Source of the DNA: Zea mays
Lineage: Eukaryota > Streptophyta > Magnoliopsida > Poales > Poaceae
DNA: 64,000 bases
Direction of reading: 5' to 3'
NCBI RefSeq assembly: GCF_902167145.1
Contig: NC_050098.1
Span: 80,764,207-80,828,206, forward strand
The notes below the pieces were generated by a model. The model saw only the letters and a program-made list of their open reading frames with translations. It had not been told where the DNA came from and did not search any database. The position numbers and the translations under genes are program-made. Of this stretch, positions 23,901 to 35,900 are shown one piece after another (position 1 is the first letter of the stretch; each line of letters opens with the position of its first letter).

Positions 23901-26900
23901 GCTGATAGCGCAAGGAGGAGTCGCACGGATTCCATCCTTGCCACGTGGGCGAAAGCATCGTCGAAGTCGATCCCCTCCTGCTATAAGAAACCGCGTCCAC
24001 CAAGCAAGCCTTATGCTTGACGATGGAGCCGGCTTAATCCCTCTTCAGTTTGAACACCCACTTAAGGGTGATCGCGCGATGACCATGAGGGAGATCAGCG
24101 AGCTCCTAGGTGCGGTTCGTCTCAACCGCGTCCATCTCCAACTGCATCGTGGCACGCCAAGCAACGTGTTCCTCGGCCTCCACGAAAGACCGAGGCTCAC
24201 CATCGTCGCATGCAAGATGCAACTCTCCCTCTAGAATGCGAGACGCTGGGCCCGGCATTGACGGGTCGATGAGAAGGCCCTCCACCTTTCGATACCGCAA
24301 TGGCTCGCCGTCGTAGCACGCGTCGACGCGCTCCTCGTCGTGGGAGAGCGGAGTCACGTGGGTCGTGCTCGACACGAGCTGGCGTTGGAGAGGACGTTCC
24401 CAGAGAGGGAACCGTCACTGCTGGAGTACGTGGTGACGAAGAGCTCGCTGTAGACAGAGTCGTGGCTGGATTGCGTGGTGGCGAAGAGCTCGTTGTAGCC
24501 GGAGCTGGAAAGCGTGGCGCTGGAGTCGGTGGAGACTTGGGGGCTGGGGTAGGCGTACTCGGAGAAGGGTCGCCTACTCCCCGAGCTCCCTCAAATTGGA
24601 CGTACTCGATGGTGAAGTCGTCGTACGTCGGAGTCGTGCCGTCGTCCACTGCCTTGTCCCAGGCCCATCCTCGCCCTTCGTCGAACACTACGTCGCGCGC
24701 CGTGTGCACACACATTGTTCTTGGGTCAAGGATGTTGTAGGCCTTCGAGCCCTCTGCATAGACAATGAATACCCCTGGGTGCTCCTGTCGTTGAGCTTGC
24801 CGATGTGGCCAAGCTCCTTGGTGAACACGAGGCAGCCGAAGACCTGTAGGTGAGAGACCGCCGGCTTGCGCCCATGCCAAGCCTCATACAGTGTCATCCC
24901 GTTGAGTGCCTTGGTGGGCGAGCGGTTGAGGATGTAGACCGCTGTCACCACCTCCTCTCCCCGGAAGACAACCGACATTCCCCTTTGCTTGAGGAGAGCC
25001 CGAGCCATCCCCACAACCGTCTGGTTGCGTCGCTCGGCGACGTCGTTCTGCTGCGGGCTGTACGACGCGGAGTAGTGGCACTGAACGCCCTCATCCGCGC
25101 AGTACGACGCGAACTCAGCCGTCGTGAATTCACCACCGTTGTCGGTGCGCAGCACGCGCAGCTTGCGGCAGCACTCCATCTCCGCAGCGACCTGCACACG
25201 CTTGATGGCGTTCGCAACCTCTCCCTTGCTGCCAAGGACCATCGCCCACATGTAGCGAGAGAGGTCGTCGACGAGCAGCAAAAGTAGCGTCGTCCTCCTG
25301 GTGTGGCAGGTGTCACCGGACCACACAAGTCCCCATGCACGAGATCGAGCCTCTCCTTGGCTCGAAAGCTCGACTGCTGGGGAAAGGGGAGTCGTCTCTG
25401 CTTTGTCAACACGCGGACATCGCAGAATTGCTCCACATGGTTAAGGCACGGCAGGCCTCGTACCATCTCCTTGGCACTGAGCCGCTTCAGGGCCTCGAAG
25501 TTAAGATGCCTGAAACGCTCGTGCCACTACCATGCACCGTCGTCCCGACGAGCAGCAAGGTAGCAAGGTTGTGCCACCTTTACGTTGAGGATGTAAAGCC
25601 GATTTGGACTCCTGCGTACTTTGGCAAGAAGGCGACGAGAGGGGTCCCAGATCCTCATGACTCCTTGCTCGACCTCCACGCCCGAACCGTTCTCATCCAG
25701 CTGTCCCAAGCTGGTGATAGAGTTCCTCAACGCAGGGATGTAGTAGACTCCAGTGAGCAACTTGTGCTCACCAGACGCGGCGGTGAAGACAACTGAGCCG
25801 GCACCCTTGATCTCTACGCCGGAGGTGTCCCAAAACTTGACGGAGCCTCGGACACTAGAGTCGAGCTCGGTGAAGAACTCTCGTTGGCCGGTCATGTGAT
25901 GAGTGGCGCCGGTGTCGAGGCACCATCCTTCGATCATGTCGTTGCTGGAGCTGTCGCCGAGGAAAGCACGTGCTTTCGACTCATCAAGGTGGAGTGCCGC
26001 TGCGGCCGGTGCCGCTGGAGGTAGCTCGATGCTTGCGTGTGCTAGGAGCAGAGCTTCCTCCTTCGCCTCCGCCTGTGCGACGTTGGCCTGTCCGCGTCGT
26101 GGGTGTCGACATTTCCTGGCCCTGTGGCCAAGCTTGCCACTGTTGTGACAACCGTCTTCTCGTGCCGGCTTCTTGTTGCCGACGGCGTCGCCTTTGGCGC
26201 CTCCGCGGGCACCACCCTCAGCTTGTCCTCGCGCTCTGGCCTGGGCGCCTCCGCGCGTCTTGCGCGGCTTGCCGCGTTTGCGGCCCCGTGTCGAGGACTC
26301 TCCCTTCTTCTTGTCACACCCTGGCAGGCCTCCCACTGCTCCCGAGTGAGATGTAGCTTCCCGCTGATGGTGATAGGCCCAGAGAGGGCCTGTGGTTCGT
26401 TGCCGTCGACGACCTTGAGACGACCAATCGCTTCTTCGTTCGTCATCGTGGAGAGGTCTAGTAGAGACTCGATTGAGCGAGCGATCTGCTTGTACTTCTC
26501 GAGGATGCAACGGAAGAGCTTCTCGACGACTCTCTCCTCATTGTAGGTGTCGTCGCCGAACAACACCATTTTCTGCAACAGAGTGTTGAGGCGAAGAGCA
26601 AAGTCATCAACATCCTCACCTGGCTTGAAGGCCAGGTTCTCCCACTCCTTGCGAAGTGCCTGCAGTGTGGTCTTGCGGGCACGGTCGCTGCCGATGCGGG
26701 TCACAGCGATGGCGTCCCAGGCTTCCTTGGCAGTCCGCTTCTAGGAAACCGAAAACTGCATCTTGGACAGGACTGCAGCAATGAGGGCATCTAGCGCCTG
26801 TCGATTCTCGTAGTAGTCGACGTCGCCGTACCGAACTGCTTCCCACATGTGGCGAACCTGGAGCCGTACCCTCATCACCGCGGCCCACTCGACGTTGTTG

Positions 26901-29900
26901 GTCTTGGTGAGGTTAGGCCACCCACCGCCGGGACCGATGTCCCTGACAACGGCCTGGACCCATGGTGACCATGGTACCGATCCGGGTAGGGAGAGCCGCA
27001 CCGCCTGTAGAGGCCGCGATCTCCGTCGACCCGGTCGCTGCCACCGGGTGCACCATCGGCGCGTCCGCGCCCATCTAGGCTGCCGCCGCGTGCATTCTCG
27101 CCCGGAGCGCCGTCAGCGCGTCTGCGTCTATCTAGGCTGCCGCCGCGCGTGCCCCCATGGGGGTGCGCGGCTACCCATTGAGCCGCCTGCTCTTGCACTG
27201 CCTCCCTTGGCAGCCTGAGCTCGTCGTTGGTGCTGCCGTCGTCGGAAACAGAGCTGCTGACGCTACTGTCGCGCAGAGCCTCGAGCTTTGCCGCCGCCGC
27301 ACGGGCAGCATCCGCCGCCTCCGCTGCTTCTACTTTCGCTCTCGCTGCTGCTAGTTCCGCAGCCGCTAGTCGTGCTGCCCTCGCCGCTGTAGTAGCCGTT
27401 GCTGCTCGCTCGCGTTCATGTGCCGTGGCGACCTCGGCCTCCTGCTGGCGCCGCGCACTCGAAGTGATCGAGCGTTGAGACATGGTGTGCTAGCGAGGGG
27501 TCGCTGCGTGTGGAAGAGGCTCTCTCAGATGAAAGGCTGCTCGTCCGAGCAGGAGAGGAAGGAACAGTTGGAGCTCTTGCTGTTGACTGAATATAGGGAG
27601 AGGCGCGGGAAGGAGATGAGCAAGAGATGTTTAGGCTACAAGACAACCTGGCTCCGATACCAATTGTAAGCAACATGACTCTTACTCTCATCGAAATGAT
27701 GACACTATGAGTTGGTGCGATTTTCTGTTTATTTTCTCAAACACTACACAATGCTATACCCTTAGAAGGGTTGGGGACATATTTATAGCCCTAGGGACTG
27801 CACTAGAATACACTACACACTACACTACACACTGCAGCACACAGGTGTTGTCATCTAGATGCTAAAGTGCAGTCAAAAGACTGCACTGCTCCTGCTGCTG
27901 CTGCCACAGTGTAGTCAAAAAAACTGCACTGCTGCTACTGTGCTGCCTGATGCTGCTGTGCTGCAGAGATGCTGTCCTCCGCAATGTTGTCGTCCACATG
28001 CTGTAGCAGAGATGTTGTCCTCCACACGAAGACCACATGACTTATTCCATCACAGGTCACTCATCTGGAAGGTGGCCTTCATCTCTTCCTTAAACCCCGC
28101 CACCTCTGCATCCTTGGCGCCGGTGATCACGAAGTCCTCGACGTAGACACCCACAAGCATGGCATTTCCCCCATTGCCCCGCCGATAGATGGCCGCCTCA
28201 TGCGGGCTTGGCATGAAGCCCATCCTCTTGAGCGTGGAATCCGGCTTGGCATTCCATGCCCTCGGTGCCTGTCGCAAGTCGTAGAGGGCCTTGCGTAGAC
28301 GCAACACCTTGCCCTCCTTGCTAGGGATCGGAAAACCTGACGGCTGGTGTACGTAGACCTCCTCCTTTAAGTCGTCGTTAAGAAACACCGACTTGACGTC
28401 CATGTGATGAACGTGCTAGACTTTCTGGGCTGCCAGCGTAAGGAGGAGTCGCACGGATTCCATCCATGCCACGGGGGGCGAAAGCATCGTCGAAGTCGAT
28501 CCCCTTCTGCTGTAAGAAATCGCGTGCCACCAAGCGAGCCTTGTGCTTGACGATGGCGCCGGCTTCATCCCTCTTCAGTTTGAACACCCACTTAAGGGTG
28601 ATCGCGCGATGACCATGAGGGAGATCACTGAGTTCCTAGGTGCGGTTCGTCTCAACCGCGTCCATCTCCGACTGCATCGCGGCACGCCAAGCCGCATGTT
28701 TCTCTGCCTCCGCGAAAGACCGAGGCTCGCCATCGTCGCATGCAAGATGCAACTCTCTCGCCAGATTGCGAGATGCCAGGCCCCGCACCGACGGGTCGAT
28801 GAGAAGACCCTCCACCGTATGATACCGCAACGGCTCGCCGTCGTAGCACGCATCGACACGCTCCTCGTCGTGGGAAAGCGAGGTCACGAGCTCCACCGGG
28901 TCGTGCTCGACATGGGCTGGCGTCGAAGATGACGTTCCCGGAGAGGGTATCTTCGGTGCTGGACTACGTGGTGACGAAGAGCTCATTGTAGCCGGAGTTG
29001 TGGCTGGATTGTGTGGTGGCAAAGAGCTCGTTGTAGCCGAAGCTAGAGAGCGTGGTGCTGGAGTCGGTGGATACTTGGGGCTGGGGTAGACCTGCTCGGA
29101 GAAGAGTTGCCTACTCCCCCGCCTCCCTTAATGTGGACGTACTTGATGGTGAAGTCGTCGTACGTCGGTGTCGTGCCGTCGTACACCGCCTTGTCCCAGG
29201 TCCATCCTCGCCCTTCGTCGAACACTATGTCGGGCGCCGTGCGCACACACAACATTCCTGGGTCAAGGATGCGGTAGGCCTTCGAGCCCTCCAAGCAGCC
29301 AATGTACACCCTCGGGGTGCTTCTGTCGTCGAGTTTGCTGATGTGGCCAAGTTCCTTGGTGAACGCGAGGCAGCCGAAGACCCGTAGGTGAGATCGTCGG
29401 CTTGCGCCCATGCCAAGCCTCATACGGTGTCATCCCGTTGAGTGCCTTGGTGGGCGAGCGATTGAGGATGTAGACCGCTGTCACCACCGCCTCTCCCCAG
29501 AAAGGGCCTGTGGTTCGTCGTCGTCGACGATCTTGAGACGACCTATTGCTTCTTTGATCGTCATCGTGGAGAGGTCTAGCAGAGACTCGATTGAGCGAGC
29601 GATCCGCTTATACTTCTCGGGGATGCAACAGAAGAGCTTCTCGACAGCTCTCTTCTCATCGTAGGTGTCGTCGCCGAACCACACCATCTTCTGCAACAGA
29701 GTGTTGAGGCGGAGAGTAAAGTCATCAACATCCTCACCTGGCTTGAAGGCCAGGTTCTCTCACTCCTTGCGAAGTGCCTGCAGTGTGGTTGTGGTCTTGC
29801 GGGCACGGTCGCTGCCAATGCGGATCGCAGCGATGGCGTCTCAGGCCTCATTGGTAGTCCGCTTTCGGGAAAGCGAAAACTGCATCTTGGACGGGATTGC

Positions 29901-32900
29901 AGCAACGAGGGCATCTAGCGCCCGTCGATCCTCGTAGTAGTCGACGTTGCCGTACCGAACTGCTTCCCACATGTGGCGAACCTAGAGCCGTACCCTCATC
30001 ACCGCGGCCCACTCGACGTAGTTGGTCTTGGTGTGGGTAGGCCACCCACTGCCGGGACCGATGTCCCTGACAATGGCCTGGACCCCGCGATGACCATGGT
30101 ATCGATCCGGGGAGGGAGAGACGCGCCGCCTGTAGAGGCCGCGATCTCCGTCGACCCGGCCGCCACCACCGGGAGCACCGTCAGCGTGTCCGTTCCCATC
30201 TGGGCTGCCGCCACGTGCGTTCTTGCTCGGAGCGCCGTCGGCGCATCTGAGCCTATCTGGGCTACCGCCGCGCGCCCCCCATGAGGGTGCGCGGCTGCCC
30301 ATTGTGCCGCCTGCTCTTGCACTGCCTCCCTTGCCAGCCTGAGCTCGTCGTTGGTGCTGCCGTCGCTGGAAACAGAGCTGCCAGCGCTACTGCCGCGCAA
30401 AGCCTCAAGCTCTGCCGCCGCCGCACGTGCAGCATCCGCCGCCTCCGCTGCTTCTACTTCCTCTTTCGCTGCTGCCAGTTCCGCGGCCGCCAGTCGTGCT
30501 GCCCTCGCCGCTGTCGCTGCAGCCGCCGCTGCTGCTCGCTCGCGTTCTTGTGCCTCGGCGACCTCGGCCTCCTGCTAGCGCCGTGCACTCGAACTCACCA
30601 AGCGTAGAGACATGGTGTGCTAGTGAGGGGTGTGGAAGAGGCTGTCTTAGACGAAAGGCTGCTCGTCCAAGCAGTCGAGGAAGCAACAACTGGAGATCTT
30701 GCTGCTGACTGAGTATGGGTACAGGCGCGGGAAGGAGATGAGCAAGAAATGTTTAGGCTGCAGGATAGTCTGGCTCCGATACCTATTGTAAGCAATGTGA
30801 CTCTTACTCTCATCGAGAGGATGACACTACGAGTTGGAGCAATTTTCGATTTATTTCTCACACACTACTCAAAATGGCATACCCTTAGAAGGGTTGGAGA
30901 CATATTTATAGCCCTAGGGGCTGCACTACATACTACACTACACACGGCAGCACAAAGGTGCTGTCCTCTAGATGCTACTGCAGCACACAGGTGGTGTCCT
31001 CTAGATGCTACTACAGCACACAAGTGCTGTCCTCTAGATGCTAAAGTGCAGTAAAAAAGACTGCTGCTGCTACTGTCCTACAACACTCAAAAAGACTGCT
31101 GCTGATGTCCTACAGCAGTCAAAAGACTGCTGCTGCTGCTGTCCTACAACAGTCAAAAGACTGCTGCTGCTGCTGCTGTCCTACAACAGAGATGCTGTGC
31201 GGACTGTCCTCCACACCACAAAACAGAGATGCTGTCGTCCACACGAAGACCACATGACTTATTCCATCACCTTGAGCTTTGGTCTAGGTCTGGGTTGGTC
31301 CAACTTTCCCACAAGACGCTGCACAAGACTGAGGGGGATAATGATGGAATAAGTCTTTGTGGCTCTTTTTGTGGTCTTCTACATGTGGAAGGACAACATC
31401 TTAGACTAGCATCTTAGAGGACAACATCTTTTAGAACAGAATCTTAGACTAGCATCTCAACATATGCTTGGCTGCCTTGGCCAGCTATAAATATGTAACC
31501 CTAAACCCCTCAGGTTGGCATGTCACTGCATGAGAAATAAAACCAGAAAAATTGCCCCAACTCTTGGGGTCATCCTATCAATGAGAGTAAGAGTTTGCTA
31601 CTTACAGCCCAGACTTGTTGCGCTGACAAACAATACAACTCTTACATAGTCTTTGACGAACTTGGCGGTGTGGACATTATAGAACGAGGCGCATAGACAA
31701 TGCAGAGTCTTCTGGACGCCCTCATGTACCGTCTTGCGAGCCATTGCAATGATAGTGGGCCATAGGGCGGACGAGAATGGTGTGAAGATGCGCCCGACAT
31801 GAACGATGCCATCCACGGTTCGTCTTCTTGCTTGGTCATCTCGCGGCGGAGGTCGTCGTAGATCAAGAAAGTGGGGTTGGATATTGCCAACACCATGGTA
31901 GATTCTTCATCCCGTCGAGACGGCGCGTCAGCGGTCGTGTTGGATTTGCCAGACAGATATTCCATGAAAAAATCATAGCCAAACAATTTGCTCCTAGGCG
32001 TGCCGTGGGATGGTGGAGAGACGCTAATCGAGTAGGCACTTCAGTGCGTAGTGGTCTGTCCGCACCACAAAGGGGCTTGTCCAGAGGTTTGGACGCTAGT
32101 GTTGTACTGCTTTAACCATCCCAATATGCTCCCTCTCATAGACGACCAACTTGGCGTGTTGTGGTGCGATAGGTTGGCCATAGAACGCAATGGGGCCGTC
32201 ATCTTGATGTAGCACAACGCTGAAGCCTGTACCAGATGGGTCATAGTTGACGATGAATGTTGCGCCGAAGTCTGCTAGTTGCAGGGTGCGGTTGGCGACC
32301 AAGGCCTGCTTGAGGGCGTTGAAGGCCTGATCGGTGGCGACATCCCAAAGGTAGGACTCCTTCAGCAGCTGTTTGAGTGGGTGGACAACTAGATCAAAAT
32401 TTTGAATGAATTTGCGGTAGTAACCCACGAGTCCAATGAAGCCACGTAAACCCTTGACCTTCGTAGGGCATGACCAGACTTAGATGGCCTCCACCTTGTT
32501 CGGGTCCATGGACACGCCGCCATCGAAGATGTGCCCGAGGTAGGAGATTGATGGTGCGCCAAAGGAGCACTTGCTTTGCTTGACAACCAGCTTGTGCTGC
32601 CTCAGGAGGACTAGTCGAACATGTTGTAGGTGTTCGACCCATGTGCTGCTGTAGATGAGGATGTCGTCAAAGAGCACCAGCACACGAAACGTCGGAGGTA
32701 GACGTGCAACACGTTGTTCATCAGCGTCTGGAAGGTGGAGGGGGTATTCGTGAGCCTGAACGCCATGATCAAAAACTCGAAGTTGCCATGGTGCGTCCAG
32801 AACGCTGTCATGGCGATGGCCTCCGGGCGCATCAACACCTGGTGATAGCCGTTGTGGAGGTCCAGCTTGGTGAAGAAGTGCGCCCCCTTGAGCTTGTCCA

Positions 32901-35900
32901 GCAGCTCGTGGTTGACCAGATATGGGAACTTTTTTTTCTCGAATGCGCAACGCAGGATAGGTGTGCATCATTATATGAAGAAGGAAAGAAAGGGTCCAAA
33001 ATGGACCAGAACATGGTACTCAGAATTGGGAACTTATCCTTCACGTCTTGATACTCGGAGCGAGATAAGCACTGCAAAAGGGTATTAGTGTAATCTCCTA
33101 GTCTAGGGTTTCCCTTATTGTCTCTCATGTGCTCTACATAGGAGTAGTTGCCATCGAGCCTCAATACTGTCACCAATTTCAGTCTCTTTTATTTGTAACA
33201 TTCTTAACATTATTTATTCCTCCTTTTCTTCTAGAAGAAACTCACCTCTTTTATCTTTTTTCTTTCTGGCAGCCTCTTCATGAAGAATTATACAATATGC
33301 ATCCTTCAGTGTTCTTCTTACCAACATTCCTTGAAGCAGTTAGGAGCAATACAGAAGAATGCTTTAGAAGTATTATGACTGAGCCAATTCCTGGTGTTTA
33401 TTCGTTTGCTATGTTGCAGCCTACTTTCTGTGAGATGTTATTGGAGGAGGTATGGTATATTAAGGACAAAAAGTAAGATTTCATTCCAAAATTTGTTCAT
33501 CATTTTCTAATTTTGTGCACCTTTGTAGGTAGAGAACTTTGAAAAATGGGTCCATGCTATGAAATTTAAGATAATGAGGCCTAATACAATGAACAAGTAT
33601 GGTGCTGTCCTTGATGATTTTGGCCTGGAAGCTATGCTGAACCAGTTCATGGAACAGTTCATAGCTCCAATTTCTAAAGGTTGTCTGAATGACTTCTATG
33701 TTGTCACATATATCGATCACTTTATTTCAGTTGTTTCTCATTAATCTTATGCTCTGGGTTGATCTTTAGTTCTTTATCCTGAGGTTGGTGGAGGAACATT
33801 GGACTCCCATCACGCTTTTATTGTTGAATATGGGAAAGACAGGGATGTTGAACTAGGTAAGTTCCTGCACTATATTCAAGAATGCAGATAACTTGTAGTT
33901 AGAAACACCTTGAAGTGTCCAAGGAATTCATTATCATAAGTTTTCTTTTGCTTTTAATATTTTTGGTTAACATGTAAGTTCGATGTACTTGCTGTTGGAG
34001 GATTCACCTGCAAAAAAATCAGAGTCTATTCACAAGTTCCATAACCAGTATATCAAATAGGATATCCAGTTGTTGCTAGTTACCAACCTTTGAACCTACC
34101 GTTTTACACTTTTCTAACTCAAAACAACATGGAAGTAAAGCTGATGGCTCATCATAAATAATAAGAAATTTAAATATCTGAGGACATGATGTGTAAATAT
34201 GATTCTGCAGTCACATGCATCACCTATAATCCTCACTGTTTGTCTCCTCTATGAGATTTGTTTGAGAAGAAATTAAGTACAAATGGGATGTGAATTTTCT
34301 TTCATCATTTATATATAGCATACAAAGGTACTTGTCAGATAAATATGTTCTTTTTCCTATTAGCAGAATCCTTACAATATAGTAATAAATCAAAAGAACA
34401 ATGATTGAAAATACTAGATATCTGATGTTATTTGAACTTCTACCTTTTAACATTTTGGGTGACACTTTGATATACTATACGTGGATGATTATGAAAGGAA
34501 ATTTTATATTCAAAACAGTTTTGGAACAGGAAGGGGAAGTAGGAGACCGCTTGGCAGCATGTGGTCGGTTTTTTAGCGTTGGCATGTGTGGTGCCCCTTG
34601 ACGAATTCCTGCACTACAGCACGAAGGTTAGGGGCGTAGAAGTCGCGGCGGAGGCGATGAAGAGTTCGCTGGATGCCCTCGTGGCCGTCATTGTGGATGT
34701 CGCCCACTATCTCTTGGAGAAGGGCGGAGGACGGCAGAATGTATGGCCCATGGCGTCGCACGGTGCCCTCTACTGATGTCGTCGCTGAGAGCGACCAGTT
34801 CTGGATCGTTTCTGTGTGTTTGGTGCAGGTTGTCGATGAAGGAGAACCGAGGTGTCGCCATGGTGAATGCCGAAGATGCCTTCATGTCACGACGGGAGAG
34901 GGCGTTGGCGACGATGTTGGTGTTGCCCGATTTGTACTCGACCTCGAAGTCGAATCCCAGCAGCTTGCCCACCCAATGATGTTGAGGGATGGTTGCTATG
35001 CATTGGTCGAGGAGGAACTTGAGGCTGTAGTGGTCGGTGTGGACGCGGAAATACCTGCCCCACATGTATGGCCTCCAATGGCAACAACCTGTACGCGGCC
35101 AATGAGTTCCCTCTCGTATGCCGCAAGGGAAGCATGTCGAGGTGCCACCGGCCTACTGTAGAATGCAGGGGTCTCTTGTCTTGCAGCAACACGGCTCCAA
35201 ACTCGTAGGAGGAGGTGGTGAGTGCCGTCTTGAGCACCTGGAAGGTGGTTGCGGCTGTGTCCGTCCACCCGAACTTGGACTTGCATAGCAGTTCCGTCAA
35301 GGGTGCGGCTATGAGATAGAAGTCCTGCACAAATTTGCGGTAGTATCCCGCCAAGCCGAGGAAGCCGCGGAGTGCCCGGACGGATGCCGGTACCAGCCAA
35401 TCCAGGACGACCTGGATCTTCCCTGCATCCATGGCCACACCTTTGGCTGAGATGCCGTGTCCTAGGTACGTGATGGAGCGCTCGCCGAAGGCACACTTGG
35501 TACGCTTGACGAAGAGGCGATGTTGTTGGAGCACCTCGAGTACCGTGTGGACGTGGTGGAGGTGATCCATCCATGTGGTGCTGTAGATGAGGATGTCGTC
35601 GAAGAAGACTAGAACGAAGCGACGCAGGAAGGGCTAGAGGATCTCGTTCATCAGGGCTTGGAAGGTGGCCAGGGCGTTGGAGATGCCGAACGACATTACA
35701 AGGAACTCGTATAGTCTGTCATTGGTTCAGAACGCCGTCTTGTGTACGTCGCCTAGGAACATGCGCTCCTGGTGATAGCTGGACCAGAGGTCGAGCATGG
35801 TGAATTAGTGTGCCGTGTAGTTCATCCAGCAGTTCATCGACCACTGGAATAGGGAATGCGTCCTTGACGGTGATGCTGTTCAATGCGCGGTAGTCGATGC

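Larger units (their letters stand above)
22280..28052 (-). mobile_element. Ty1/copia element C, full length, innermost
   Basis: 5.8 kb with two LTRs (27665-28052 and 22280-22626), a primer site, gag, protease, integrase, RT/RNase H and a polypurine tract in the usual copia order. The target duplication CAGGT is exact (22275-22279 and 28053-28057). It sits inside the RT of element B. Point stops and frameshifts are present, but it is the best preserved of the three, as expected for the youngest. Confidence 0.95.
20980..31269 (-). mobile_element. Ty1/copia element B, inserted in A, interrupted by C
   Basis: 3' LTR 20980-21395, 5' LTR 30787-31269, both beginning TGAT(G/A)GAATAAG on the - strand. 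The target duplication CCTTG is exact (20975-20979 and 31270-31274). Primer site GGTATCGGAGCC follows the 5' LTR. B has a gag-to-integrase deletion near 29496 and carries element C in its RT at 22280-28052. Confidence 0.9.
17600..31606 (+). mobile_element. Ty1/copia element A, outermost of a three-level nest, 5'-truncated
   Basis: Pieces on the + strand: gag N-terminus joined to integrase C-terminus by deletion (17600-18004), hAT-like insert (18005-18956), RT (18964-19640), small element (19641-20320), RNase H (20321-20979), element B (20980-31269), the last coding bases and polypurine tract (31270-31341), 3' LTR (31342-31606). CCTTG flanks B on both sides and the coding sense continues across it (GRIKFLxLWS...). 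No 5' LTR was found. Confidence 0.85.

Noticed and set aside
24197..27483. Long + strand frames such as 128-146 codons opposite element C
   Set aside because: Shadows of copia pol and gag, which read on the - strand with recognisable motifs.
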